Below, in pieces: positions 22,514-36,239 of a DNA stretch of 64,000 nucleotides; positions within the stretch are counted from its first letter, which is position 1; each line of letters starts with the position of its first letter. The translations under genes were made by a program, and so were the position numbers. The notes beneath the pieces were generated by a model. The model was not told where the DNA came from. It did not search any database and saw only the letters and a program-made list of their open reading frames with translations. The stretch covers positions 1,069,001 through 1,133,000 of the forward strand of contig OY986970.1 of the NCBI GenBank assembly GCA_963920575.1. The letters run 5' to 3'. Source of the DNA: Narthecium ossifragum. Taxonomy: Eukaryota; Streptophyta; Magnoliopsida; Dioscoreales; Nartheciaceae.

Positions 22514-25500
22514 ATGGGGAAATCTCCGGGTAAATGGATCAAGACGCTTCTATTCGGGAAGAAATCATCCAAATCTCATGGATCCAAGGGAAAAGATGCA
22601 GCGGTATGTACTTTATTTAACTTATTGACCTCTTATTAAGTATTACTTTATACGAGGAGATGTCTGGTGACAAAAGGAATGGCTCTTTTGTTTGAATGAT
22701 GGATTGTTCCGGAGATAGTTTGCATGCAGATAGGATTTGTTCTGCTGTGTTGTTGATCTAGTTAAAGTGTTGGAAGAAGCACTGCCAATGGTGTTTGTCT
22801 CTTCACTCATGTGGTCATCCATTGCCTTAGCTAAGAGTCTAGGATCATTGTATAGACAATATTCAATCTCCCATGTTTCGTACGATCATGCATAATCTAA
22901 TGAAGTGGATCGAGTTTTGATTGGCTCATTTATGATTGGTTTGAATATCTTGTCAAAAAAACTCTAGAACTATGATCGAGTGCTGATAACCCATCGGTGA
23001 AGCCGCAGACCTATTTTATGAGGAGCCTTAATATCTGAGCTGATAGAAAACTCTATTGGTGCCCTTGCAGTAGAGCGAATATAGAAAGGAGTAAAAGGAC
23101 TGATCTAGAAGGCCTTTTTTCTGTTTGGATTCCGGAACTATAAAGTAATTTGGATTCTTTTACAATTTGTTTCCTTGTCTGTTAGTTTTGAATTGCTTTT
23201 GTTGGTATCTTCATTCCTGTCTGCGAGACTGATTCTTAGAAGACCACAATATGTCAAGAATATGCAATACTTTTCTTCCATATTTTAGTTTAAATGAAAG
23301 AGATGCATAACCTCTAATTGTTTGCGCCTATTATTGAAGAGAGCTGCCATCGACAAAGATCACACTGTGGGAAAAGGTCTACCTGCTTTGGTTGTGAGCT
23401 CTCCAGTGATTTCTGAACCCATTCTTGTCAGCACTGATAGAAGTGGAGTTATTCCTGAAGCAGAGAAGGGGACAACCTCCAATTTAGCTGCTAACAGAGC
23501 AGTCATATCTCCTGTAAGTCAAGATGAAGGATCACAAGGAATTTACAGATCAACTGCATCTAGTGATCCCGAGAGATTTAAAGAAGAGCAGGCTGCTGTG
23601 AAGGCACAGGCAGCTTTCCGTGGTTACCTGGTATGTCACTGAAGTGTTACCTGATATGTCACTTAAGTGTTACCTGATATGTCACTTAAGTGTGATTGTT
23701 ATTTTTTAGAAAGCTCTGCCGTTTGCCAATCCTTGTTTCCATAAATTTATTCTATTCGCATCGTCTTTTCATAGTGCAATGCTGGCATTCTCAATCCTTC
23801 AATGTATTCTGGTGTTTTAGGAGCATAACTTTCTTTGTCCCAATGACAAGTAACTTCTCAATTGATTGGCACCCGTGACTTAAGCAAAACATTCTAGGCA
23901 AAGATTGTGGAAGTATTATTCCTTTCTTGGTAGCATTATGCAACTGCGTAGTGGATTTGATCTTTCACCTTTGGTATAAGCATCTAATCAATTTCCGACA
24001 CATTACTGATTTTAGCGAAATCTTCATGCAGGCACGCAGAGCATTTCGTGCTTTAAAGGGCATCATTAGGCTACAGGCCCTAGTTCGTGGACATTTGGTG
24101 AGGAGGCAAGCTGTCGCTACCTTATGTTCTATGCTAGCAATTGTGAAGTTACAAGCACTGGTTCGTGGCCACAGAGTAAGGCGTTGTGGAGTTGGCTTTG
24201 AAGTATACGTAAAGTTGCATCACATCAAGGCTGTGGTAACTATCTTGTACTTGGAAATTTATCAATATTGCCATTTTCAACAAGCATATCTTGATGCATT
24301 GTACTTCCTATTTTCAAGGAGCCACTTTCTGTTATCCACTCCTGTTTTGCCTATCAACCAGCATGAATCTTTTTCTGATACTTGTTCCTACAAAAGTGAA
24401 AGTGCTATGTCCACATTGTTGTATAATTCTACTTCACTGTATTTCTACTTCATAGTTCATACAATTGGTTTTCCAGCTATATTTTGTATAAGCTACCAAG
24501 AAGTGTTGCCCCTATCTGCATGGACACACATACACACCACAAAACACAAACCTGGAGCAATAAAGTTATCAGCCAATTACTTCTTCTTGGTGGTGCCTCC
24601 TAATAACTGGAAAGCCGAAAGTAATCTGAACACCAAGCAGCTTAACTGGTGAATTTTTTCTTCCCAATTACTGCTATTATCTGGATTTGCAAAGTTAGTT
24701 TTTAAGTGATGTACTTGTGCTACAGAGCACACTTCCACATTCATCTCCATTTACTTCTTTAAGAATACAGAACCACATCTTTCCCTGACATTGGTTTGTT
24801 ATCACTGTGTGCATCGACATGCTCACAAGCTTTTTACATACTGCTTCTTATATGTTTATACTTTCTTAATCAGGTTACAGAAGCACTTCTTTTACTTTTA
24901 TACTTGTAAACAATGTTAAATTCTGCTAGAAATTGTCTTTGCTCTTTTAGTGCTACATGGCTTCTTTTAAAAATAATGACACCACTTATTCTCAGGGTAA
25001 TAAGTCAGTGGATGGTTGGAAGGAGAATCTCTCAAACAATGCATATATTTGCAAGGTAGGTCCAAATACAGTTAATCACACCATAATGCCTTGGCAAATT
25101 ATCGCAGCCTGGTTTCATCCCTTTCCTTGCGATTGATGTTGAGCAGGCAAAAGAATGTGACCAGTAACTTTTTTAAAAATATAATTGGTCAATTTTTTCT
25201 CTCCTGTGTTTTAGTTATTCTTGATTTGCATTTACGTCATTCAATTCTAACGGTTCACTCTCTCTTTTAGCTTATTTCTTCATCACCACTTGTGATGCCT
25301 CTGCGAATTGCATACAATGGCACTGACCCCAATTCAGTCATGATCTGGCTGGAGAGATGGACATCATCTTGTTGCTGGAAACCCGTTCCCCAACAAAAGA
25401 AGGCTGTTGATTTAAAATCTCAGGCAAAGAGGGGTGGTTTTGACAAGGAAACAGAATCAGGCAGAGCAAAGCGCATTATTCGAAGGAATACTGCTGCGAG

Positions 25501-26540
25501 TGTTGACAATGGCTCAACAAATTTCACCTCTGAAGCCGAAAAACCAAAACGCAACATGAGGAAAGTTTCTAGCTCTACTGTTGATTCCTTGGAAGACCAT
25601 CCCCAAACTGAGCTTGAAAAGGTTAAGCGTAATTTAAGAAAGGTATCTAGTCTGACTGCTGATGCTTCTGATAAAGGAGATATTGAGATCGAAAAAGTAA
25701 ATCGAAGTGTGAGGAAAATATCATGCTCCCAGTCTGATGTTCCCGACCAGAACGAGGATTTTGCAGAGAAGTCAAATCAAGAAATTGCTCCGCCTGCTGA
25801 GACAAAACCTGAGTCAGAAACCATCCCGAAATCTGTCCTAGAAGATGATACACAAAATACGTCACCCAACAATGTTCCTGCAATTGAATCAAATCCATTG
25901 CCTACTGTTGATAAGCAAGAGGACCTTTCTGTGATAAATGAGGATATCAGCTGTAAGGATGAACAAGCATGTCATGAAAACCTGAAAAATGGCAAGAGGA
26001 GGTCCTCTTTCTCTAAGACAGAATATTCTGAGAATGGTTTACAGAACACTCCAACAGTGCCTAGCTATATGGCAGCAACTGAATCTGCAAAGGCAAAGCT
26101 ACGAGGTCTTAGCTCACCAAGATTTGTCCCTGACTCCGTGGAGAAAAATGGCTTTACTCGTCGGCATTCCCTGCCTTCTACCAATGGCAAGTTGAGCTCA
26201 CACTCACCACGAACACAGAAACCAGTTCAAGCAGGTGGAAAAGCGGGAGCTAGGAGCGACAAATCTCTGCTAACATCTAGAGATGGAAACGGTACTATTT
26301 CAGACCTTCTTGATATGTTGTTATATGCTTTTCTTTAAAGGTGCTTCTGTTCCGTCTCGTATTAATTACGAGATAATTGGTTAGTGATCACTACCTTTTA
26401 TGATGTTGTTTTCAGACTCCTGAGAGTTTAGAGTTGTTTAGAGTTGCAACTACATGCTGAAGTTTTTTCTCATAGCAAATTCCTTGATTTGGTGTATCTT
26501 CATCTCAGAAAAGCCAATCCTAGTCGAATGGAGGAGGTGA
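22514..26540 (+). CDS. IQD: IQ67-domain (IQD) calmodulin-binding protein
   Basis: IQD proteins bind calmodulin and tether it to microtubules or membranes, influencing cell shape. Six exons: 22514-22603, 23340-23630, 24032-24235, 24996-25055, 25271-26291, 26509-26540, encoding 565 aa. The N-terminus [20 protein letters not shown] is typical of the IQD29-32 group. The IQ67 region (about 112-178) carries IQ motifs with [11 protein letters not shown] and [10 protein letters not shown], and is split by the exon 2/3 junction after FRGYL, the usual place. The short last exon restores the family C-terminus VEWRR; reading through instead would stop at 26338 without it. The basic, Ser-rich tail contains three R-K-[VI]-S repeats. 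Exon 2's donor lies in a triplicated 23-base unit. Confidence 0.9.
23623..23691 (+). repeat. Three 23-base tandem units spanning an IQD splice donor
   Basis: Units begin at 23623, 23646 and 23669. The first contains the last eight coding bases of exon 2 and its donor, CCTG|GTATGTC. The second and third read CCTGATATGTC, so the donor GT is AT in both. The two later copies are identical to each other. Confidence 0.95.
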
Positions 26541-27992
26541 TTTCGCAAAGATGAGAACTCTTGACAATCTACATGCGTTACATTGGCAATTACTTTTCGA
26601 GGACATCGGCATTTGAGCTCTTTACATCCTGTTTGCAGATTTTTGAACAACTTATCTGTTGTGTGAAGTCATTCTGTAGACCTTAACCGGTTTGCTCAAA
26701 CTGGGGTTTGGTGTGTCTAGTGCCCTGTTTGTCTGGCTCTCGGTAGGGCTGGTCATGTATAGCTACCAGCGTGTATTTGGTCTTCTCTTTTATAGATTTA
26801 CACCGGCTGTGATGTGCTTATATCTGATCTTCTCGAATCAAACATGAGAACCCTCAAACATCTTGCTCTATTGTGAATTGTGATTGATACCATTTGAGAC
26901 CTAACAGATTGACCTATGGTTTCAGTTGGGGCCCTTCATCTTTGCTCTTGCCAGAGCATGAATTCATGGTTAGATGACATAGGGGCAGCCTTATCTGGTA
27001 AGGTTGAATCAATTTGGTTCATGAGTAGACCGATTGCTGTTTCTGCACAAACTTTAATCGAGGAAATTTTAACTTCCCATCTCTTCGGTAATATTTGTCT
27101 AAAAACATGGGCCCCACTGCTGCTGAGCTAATTAGTTTTTGCATAGTGTTGGTTATACTGGGGAAATGCCCAATAATTGGGATAATACCTGTCGGTTGGA
27201 GCTTTTGGCATAATTTGCTTCTTTGGATGACTTGAGCCCAAACTGCTAAAGGAAACCAATATTACGTCCTCCAGCAGACCCCGAGCGGAACTTTGGGTAT
27301 GCCTCATGGAGGCACTATTTAAAACTTTTCCTCATTGTATATTTGGCAAATAAAACTAGCGTTCCTGTAGTGTACTTCAGATTGCAATTGCCCAAAATGA
27401 AGTCGATTCCCAGTAGAAACGGCAAAAGTTAAAAAAGATTCTTTGAAAAATAGAAAATTAATTCAGACAAAGATTAAAAACATTTCACCTTACCAATCAG
27501 AAGATCGATCAGCCAGCTCATGTAAACACAAACCAGCTCAATCGTACAGAAGTCTGCTATCTAAGATATATTTATATATATATAAAAAGAAACTTCGCCA
27601 TGGTGAGCCCCAAAAAAACCTTTTGAGTGAAGGATAAAAAAAAGGTTTTGCAACCGAAATGGCTCAAATAACAACTAGCACACCAAGATAAATAATATGT
27701 TCCCAACTCTATATTATTCTCTTTACAACTGGTAACAGCATGGTTCCAATAATAACATCCACATGGATAATAAACAACCAAGCTAAGATCGGTTTCCTAA
27801 GTTCTAGTGCTGGGATGGTAATCTCTTCTACCTGTATGCATCCCTAAGAAGCATGAACACAACTACGGAAAACATAAATATGCGATAGAATGGTTATAGG
27901 ACGAGGTAGCACAACCCCAAAACCACCTAAACGGGCGCAATCTGTACAAGCGCAAAAATGACACTTGTATTTGGGCTGGTAAGAGATGCTCA
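26541..27992. other. Convergent 3' regions of IQD and ABCA2-like genes
   Basis: The two flanking genes point toward each other, so this holds both 3' UTRs and a short spacer. No gene was recognised; small open frames lack family resemblance. Confidence 0.5.
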
Positions 27993-30900
27993 CTAGCCGT
28001 TCAAAACTTGATTAGGATCAATCAGTAACCCAACTGGAGGGCCAGACCCACCAAAAAGAGTTCTGCGTGAAGTGGCTGGGTTTGCCATCAGCTGCACATT
28101 TGGGGGTATTGGAGTTTCTGGCGAATGGCCTGCAATGCAAAGGTTTCCAGCATCATCCTGATCCCAATATACCTCAACCATAAGACCTCTTGGGCTCTCA
28201 GCTGACTCTGTCCCAGGAATCCCTATGAACCTGGCACCTTTGAGTATCTGCATGATCAGCAGTATACAGTATTATCATGAAAGTCGAAGCATCAGGCATA
28301 CCACCGAGAAGTGTGTGGTTAATGCAAAAGTAGAGAACATAATGGTTAACATGTTTGGCAGCTGAAAAATTTATTTAGAAGTACGCAAGACATATTGCAG
28401 AAGACCTAATAGATCAGACACTTTGAATCATTATAGACAGCCCAGTGACTCAGGCCCAAAAGTGGCAGTCTCCTCACATTGCAAATTGTATCTACCAGGT
28501 AGCAGCAGCTGCCCTATCCTCCCTCCCCCACGGTTTACTTTTCCTCTATTCCCTGTTGTTGGCTGTACATCTATGAGTAGGAAGAGTCACTATAGAGGGA
28601 GTTTGAGAACGGTAATAAGCCTTTCCTGGTTCCTTTTTTGGGCAAGTATAAGATAAGAAAAGGAAGAATTTCATATCTTGAACTTTTACAAGGCCTTAGT
28701 GAAGATGTAGATGACAAACAAGCCTTGGACAAAAGAAGAGCTTCTAGATGGTGAATAAGAGAAGCATTTTGTTTTTAACCTAAAAAGCAAACCCCCACCC
28801 CCCCGAAACCCATCAGTCCCCTCACTAGCTGGTTAGCCGTTGGCCGGTTACAATCTTCCTTCCTCTTGCCACCCTAAGGAAATGCACTCTCTTAGCTTTC
28901 TTTTGTATCTCACCAAATTTCAAGTCATTTAATTTCCGACCCTTTTACCAATGTGATCAAACACAATCTAGAGAAAATAAAAGTGAGATGAACTTCAAAA
29001 ATGTGTTCACATTTGAAAGGAAAGGAAGGTCTATTTGAAGTCTTAAAAGTAGCATGGCTAAAAAACCTACCTCAACCATCATACGACAGTTGACACAAGG
29101 TCTAATCATGAGGAACACTATAAAGCTACATGCACTGCCAAATGATGATTTGATATCAACTTGGAGCAGAATGACTGACAAGGGAACGACATTTAAAAAA
29201 ATTACAAATTTGATTGGTAGTTTTTCAGATCCGTAGTACGATATCACATACTAAAATAGAAGCTCTCCGTGACATCACATACTAAAATATCAAAGTCAGT
29301 GTACCTGAATAGAAGCTCCCGATGATAAGTTCAGTGTCTCCAGTTTCCCTTCAGCATATGCACTTTCCAGCTCTGCCTGCTTCGCAATATTTAGAAACAC
29401 CTCCTCGAGGGTTGTGAGGCCAAGTTGTATGTCTGAAATTCCAAATTCCATTTCTCTATCTTGAAGCTCCGCAAAAAATGACTGTCACACAGAAAGCAGC
29501 AAGACTATTGTTACACTAGTGTCTACAATGAGAGAGAGACAGAGTGATGGAGTGAGAGATTTACAGTCAGTAGTCCTTCTTTTTCACGAGGGATGATAAA
29601 AGTCAAAAATGTCTTGTTCTCCTCTTTCGGCTCCAGTCCCAAATTCTGCCAATTTCATATACAAAGGATCAACACAAGGAATCGACAAATCTTTCATAGA
29701 CCTTTGATATGTTGGTTAGACATACCGATTTGAAAAAGTTCTTCACAGCCTCAAGCTGAAATTCACATGGAGAAGAGTTAATATTGTTGTCCGGAGTTTG
29801 CCCAGAAGTGTTTCCAACAAAGCTCACGTTAGCAATATAACCACTCCCAAATTTTGACTTCAATCTGATTGAAGTTCCTAAGCAACGCAGTTTTCCTTTG
29901 GCCATGATGGCTATGCGATCGCTCAAAATGTCAGCCTCCTCCATAGAATGAGTTGTCAAAACAATAGCACGTCCTTTCTTTGCATTCTCTATAATGTCCC
30001 ATACGTGCCTCCGAGTAATTGGATCCATGCCAGTGGTCTGCACACTCCAAAAGTCTGCTTTTAGCAATAGCCCGAAGGAAAATCAAATAATAAATTGCTA
30101 AGTGATTAGAGACACCCAACACATGCTTGGCTACAAGTCACCCGAATTTGCACGAGGAAATCAGGAGTTTCTAACGTTTTTCCTAAAAGGTCCTCTTTCA
30201 ATGGTTGTAACAAAGAAAAATCTAATATTATAACCGTCGCCACATTTATCCAATCATAAACAGCCATAATGCTACACAAGTGCAGTGTTAGAAGCTACAT
30301 ATGCATGACTCAAAAGAGTAATGATTCATGTGATACCATGACGCTGTCATATTTATCTAAAAAGACATTTGACATAATTGTGATGGCTTTCGCTGTGAAT
30401 CTCAAATCTTCAATCCAATGCTACTCAGTTCAACATCCAAGAAAAGTATCAAAGCAGCATGATCAAGTATCTAATAAATAAGGAACAATTTTTTTTGGAT
30501 CCTTCAGAGGTAAAAAAAAACTTTAGAGAAAAAAAGTTTCATCATGTCCATACCGGTTCATCTAGAAAAACCATTTTTGGATCACCTATTAAAGCTATTG
30601 CAACGCTAAGCCGTCGCTTCATCCCTCCACTGTAGCTTCCAGCTCTCACTTTAGCTGAACTAACAAGCTTTACCTCAGCCAACGACATTTCGGCAACCTG
30701 CATAGGCATTTGAAGAATAATCCATTTGAGGTTGGTGACAGAAAAACCAGACTGGGAAGGCCAGTTGATGTGGGTAATATAGGCTTTGGTGGCCAGGAGC
30801 CTACGCCAAATGATTTGACCTAAAGTAGTAGATATATCTATGCCCATGCAAACCTCACTTTTAGAAGTACCAAGGATGACCCTAGTGGCCGCCGGCCGGT

Positions 30901-33900
30901 ATTTACCAACCCGGTTAAGAGACAGAAAACAGCGCTTGGAACTAGGTCGGCCGGAATGGCTTCAAAGTGGCAGTGCCAAGTTTTGGCCGAAATTTAAAGT
31001 TTTGACCAGCAATCCATGGAATTCACCATAACCGAAGGAGAAGGAAGAGGAATAAAGAGGGAAAAAAGGAGAGGAAGGAAGGGCATACAAAAAGAGGATC
31101 GGTACGGTATCGGCACCTGCTGTGCCAATGAAATGGAAATCCTTGATAAGTACTAAAAATGCTTGATTGAAAAAAGACAATAAACCCTCTGATGTTGTTG
31201 AGTACCTACCGATTTAATTGTAGAAGGTAGCAAGCCCTTAATACTGGCAAATAAATGCAGGTGCTCTTCTGCTGATAGGGCATCCCATAATATATCAAAC
31301 TGCATAGCGTAAATTTAAAAAAAAAATGGTGAATATGGTTTAAGCATGTTGAGCATGTAAGGGCACAAAAAAAACCTAGCGCTCGTAATAAGTACCTGAG
31401 GACAAACTCCAATCATCCGACGAAGGTTTGACATACCAGTAGAACTTCTAATTGAATATCCATATATCAAAGCTGTGAAAAGGTTTCATCATAGTATCCT
31501 TAGTATCAACATAGTATTGATTGTGAAACTAATGTTAAGGAGAAAAAGTCATACCATCTCCGCCTGTAACTGGTGTAATCCCAGTAAGACAATTAATAAC
31601 AGTAGTTTTTCCAGCACCATTGGGTCCGAGAAGACAAAATAGCTGATTTTTTTCAAGGTTTACCCATATGCCCTGCATATACATATAAGAAACAATAAAG
31701 ACTACCTATTAGACATTGAGAGCTACTGAGACAAATCTGCGATACACAATCGAAAAAGACTTCAAATACCTTTACTGCATGATAAGGAGAAGACCTTCGG
31801 CATTTGAAGCAACCTAGACTTGTGGTCCCAGGATAAGTTTTTGTAAGACCCCGTATTTGAACTGCGACATTTGGATCTCGTTCGTTTTGAGTTGCTTGTT
31901 GTCTTACAATAGTTTCCTCTGCAAGTACATCCTCATCATCTGGAATGACTTCATCCAGTGGCGGAATGGACCTCATGCAGCTACAAATGCTTCCTTCTGT
32001 AATAGCAAGCAACGGAAGTAAGTAATGTATCAAAACATGGCAAGAGAGAAATTCAAGGCTTGACACTTTCAACTGCTAACCTTTCACCTTGTCTCCATCC
32101 TTTCCAGTCCAGTATGAAGGCTTAATAAAATAAAATGCCGATTTTCTCACACCGTTTGCATTAGGAAATATATTGTCAAAGTAAATTGCCAAAATGAACC
32201 ACACTAAAAATGTAGAAATAAGCCATTTCAATATATCCTCCTGTTAAGAACACAAACACAATGTCAGGCTTGAGAATTAAAAAGGCTTCAATTCATCTGC
32301 ATGCTCTGATTCATGAGCTTACGATCGTTATCACACAATCAGGTTCATATGCAGTACACGTCCCACGCCTGCTCCAGCTGATTCCTTGGTCATCAGAAGT
32401 GGCAGTTGCATTACCAAGCAAATCAAGAGCTTTAGCAAAAAGGTTTGGGGGAAAAAGTGACCAAATTAATCGGTACATTTTGGAATAGGATGTACTATAT
32501 GGAAATCCGAAGATTGTCACAAGCTGCAAAGACAAAAAAGGTTTCAGACACCTCTCTCATCTACATAAATTGTTCCTGGCTCAAAATTATATGGATGAGG
32601 ACTCCTACTTGAGTCAAGAAGCCAATAATGAATATTGAGAACCCAACAGTTGTTGATGATGATGACATGCTGACAAAAGTCGATATCATGAAGGCAAAGC
32701 TAAGCTGCCAAAAGAAAAAGGTAAGGAAACATAAGATTCTTCTCCCAGAATGAATGGCCAGAAGACTGCATGGATGATAACATCCGAGCAAAATGGGAAA
32801 GATGATATATGCAGCACAAATAAACTTTAGAAGAGTATTTAAGCTTGTACATCTAAACCTAGAAAGAAAGAAGGACATTGGGCAATTCAGAAGTGTCAAA
32901 GAGCCTTACCATGTTCAGCTGGAAAAGGAAGAAAACAAGGAACAATAACGCAAAACTATTATGCAAGAAGAAGTTGAACTGAAACATCATTCCAAAGAGC
33001 ACTGTGAAAAGTGCAGCAAGAAGGGTGAGCATGGCCTCCCATGTTAGCCAAGATAGCCAATATGCAGAGTCATAAAGGCCCATTATAGACATTGCCTGCA
33101 ATTTACATGATGACAGCAACCTTCAGAACTAGTGGGCTTTGGAGAAGAGCATGCCTGAAGAATGTTGTGCTAACAAAGTAAATGATGTATAGATGGAAAG
33201 TTATGATGAAATCCATAACCTGGCGAAGTTTAAGTTCTTTTTCTGTGACAATAGAACTTATTTGGAATACAAAACCAAACATGGCAATTGCAAGGAAGAA
33301 GGTGGGTCCAGCTGTTGCAACAGTTGAGAAAGTTTCCGTGGCAGGGTGAGCAAATTCCTCAAGCCCAACGACCCAGCTAAATTTTGGATCTGCAGATGAA
33401 TAAGAATCTCAGTAAAGAATGTCATGAATGAAATAGAGGAATCAAACATCATTAAGAATGAAGAAAGCATCAATATGTAAGAGCCTTATGCAGCTGAGTA
33501 TGGAAATTGAAAACAGATTACTTATTGCCATTTTCAGAGCAATAAACCGGGAGAAAGGTCAGTAATACCTCCTATCAAGGACCTTGCAATTTCACGTTCT
33601 GCAGCTATTTGAAGTGGAATTTGAAATTTAAAAGTGGGGTCCTCGTAGTTCCCTCTCTTGGCTACTGGAGTGGAATTGGTCTGAATACCATAACTAATCA
33701 CGGTTGAATTTCTTTCCACAAAATGCAAAGCCCCAGGACACGTCATCGGGTTACTTTCTAGCCATGCATCTACTTCATCCGGACTTCTGAAGGACATAAC
33801 CTGCATAGAATCAGACGAACCATCCCTTTAGAGAGCTAATGCAGTTCCAATACTTATACAAGTTGCAAAGCAATAGTGATAATAACAAATCCCAAGAGAA

Positions 33901-35953
33901 TGCCCTTATGGTAGAAGAACAGATATATCTTGATTCGTTAGAAATTAATAAAAAAAATAAACCTATTCAGAAATGAATAAACATCAATTTCAAGGAACTA
34001 CTATCTTCTACCAAGACTCTAGCAAGACATTCCCTGAAGCAGAAGTCGTTTTGAAGGATACTATTCAGGAAAAGATCGAACTCTTTCTTCTTCAAGAAGA
34101 TGCTTTGACCTTAGAGATTGAATAACCATTTACAGGGTCTGATCACCGATGACATATGCTTGAAAATTCAACTCCACAGAAAACAAAAGGCTGAGAATTA
34201 CTACAATGGCTACATGCGAAATGACAACAGAAGTTCTGAAGAACATCTAAAAGTTGAGTAAAGCATGTTTCAGTCAAGTGGATGCTGTGATTGCAGAAGA
34301 ACAAACTGTTCAAGAAGATCAAGCCATAAACATGAAACACGCATTTGTGCTGGTCAACCTGCACGGCAAAGTACATGTTTGTTGCTATCTTACCATAAAG
34401 GCAATTGCAACATGAGGCTAAGACGTGTCCCTTGTCAAGAACAACGCAGAAAGACTTTTTATGAGGGTACTTTGAATTTGGCCAGAAAAACTAGCATGCT
34501 ATTTACTGTTTTATATGGCATGATGCACTTATGCATAACTTCGAATCAATCTTAGTTCTTTGAAATGCTAGACTAGCTTTCAGAACCTCAAGCATTGGAC
34601 TCCATGAATAAAAAGATAGAAGAAAGAAGTCAAAAACATGGGGATAATGAAACCATATTCACAAAAGCTGAGCTAGCTTTGAACATGGTCAAAAAAATAA
34701 AAAAAGTCACCCATAATCCATGAAAGTACTGGAAGAACTTTAATTACAGTTCTTATGCAGATAACTGCTCCACCGACTATTCGGCAGCCCATATACATCG
34801 TGGATCACTAATGACATAGCAAAAAATTTAGCCACGATAGATCCATCGAATACTATTTAAATTGATTGAACTGACGATTTGAATGCTGTTGCTTCTGTTT
34901 TAACAGCATCACAGTTTAACGCAAACCCCTCTTTTGAACAAACTTGTACTGGATTTCCGCGCAACTGTTAGAGGTGATGTCAGGTCAACCGTCCATTCTG
35001 AAATATGTTTATCTAATTTATATAAGGTTCTTGGTTCCGAATTGTGCCGCATAGCCAACCCAACTTTGTTGGTACAAGACCTAACTGACATTTAAAGTAA
35101 GACAACTAAATTAGTAACTCCCAACATATCTCCAAAGTATCTCCCAATAATTTTCACATTTCGACCCACTTAATCTTAGCAATCTCTTATGCATACCCCT
35201 AATTTAAGCACATTCAAATTGTTCCCATCTTTTTTATTTCACACCACCAAGAAAACCAAGAAAACCAAGAAAAGGATATATCATAGCATCAAGATGATGA
35301 GATCTCCTACGAATACCAAACTTTCCTCTGAATGCTCCTTGCCAATTCTGACTCAGCACCAATTCTAGTTAGGGCCACTTCCTTCCACCCCAAAATTGAA
35401 AACAACACACTCATGCACTTGCTCTTCAAACTTCCAGTGTCACAAAGGAAAAACAAAAAAGTAAAGTAAAAAGGCAAATCCGATTGCTGAGGTTGCGCTG
35501 AAAATATAATAAAGGTAAGTAAAGTAAAGTAAGTCAAGAAGGTTGCGCTGAAAATCAAGGAAGAGGGGAGGAGAGGAACCTAACCTTCTCGGAGGGGATG
35601 ATTCTCCCAGGGTTATTCCTCATAATAGCGCTCACAATACCGCTAATCCGATTGCTGGAGTTTCCGCTCCATAAGAAGTCGAAGCAGGGGCTCTTGATGT
35701 AGAACTTATCCTCGCAGGGCGGTATTGGTGGGGATACTAAAGCCTTGGGATCGTGGACGTTATTGTACGCCGTGGTGGACGAGAACCGCCCCCATATGGC
35801 CTTATCGATGCAAAAGATGAGAAAGATGAAGAACAAAGACGAGAATAGCTGGAGGAACGACGAGCGCTTGTTCCTCCACGCCATGATCGCGTTCTTCTTC
35901 AGCAGCGCAGCGTACTGCTGGATCATTAGCGCGACGCCTCTCTGTAGCTCCAT
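27993..35953 (-). CDS. ABCA2: Half-size ABC transporter A family, ABCA2-like
   Basis: ABCA half-transporters have one membrane domain and one ATPase domain and must dimerise; lipid-type substrates are inferred from the family. Sixteen exons, in coding order: 35585-35953, 33569-33800, 33220-33389, 32910-33095, 32609-32704, 32323-32523, 32081-32240, 31770-31996, 31555-31672, 31396-31472, 31210-31299, 30554-30697, 29726-30037, 29565-29645, 29305-29481, 27993-28247; 964 aa. A first hydrophobic helix (about 33-50) precedes a lumenal loop with [10 protein letters not shown]; further helices lie at about 215-375. ATPase motifs: Walker A GPNGAGKT (563-570), signature YSGGMK (664-669), Walker B Asp688-Glu689, H-loop His720. 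The exon 12/13 junction splits LDEP|TTGMDP. It differs clearly from the other two ABCA genes here. Intron 1 is about 1.8 kb; no gene was seen in it. Confidence 0.93.
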
Positions 35954-36218
35954 TTCAAAACCCTATATCTGGATTCTTTTCTTGTTCTTGAGCTCGGGCG
36001 ATGGAGGTCAGCCACGGGGCTTCTCGATCTCGAACAAGAGTCGCGTCTCAAGCGCCAGCAATGGAGATCGGCACCGAAACCCTAGACCTAAAGAAAACCC
36101 CTAGATTTCTAATTGGAGAGCTGGGGATCGCTGCTTGCTTCGCTCCCATAGGGAGGAGAAGGACGGCTGTTACGAAGTGTTGATGGGTTTCGGTTTCGAA
36201 TAGGAACGGTGGGAGCCC

Positions 36219-36226
36219 TTTTTATA
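36219..36226 (-). promoter_or_regulatory. TATA box of the ABCA2-like gene
   Basis: TATAAAAA on the minus strand, 266 bases before the ABCA2-like ATG, implying a leader of roughly 230 bases. The spacing is long but plausible. Confidence 0.5.
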
Positions 36227-36239
36227 GGTGTGGAGAAGG

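Noticed and set aside
25292..26338. IQD frame ending at 26338 as the true C-terminus
   Set aside because: A donor at 26292 and an acceptor at 26508 restore the family ending VEWRR in phase; the longer frame lacks it.
34909..35091. 60-codon minus-strand open frame in ABCA2-like intron 1
   Set aside because: Short, without motif, and within an intron; possibly a repeat fragment but not identifiable.
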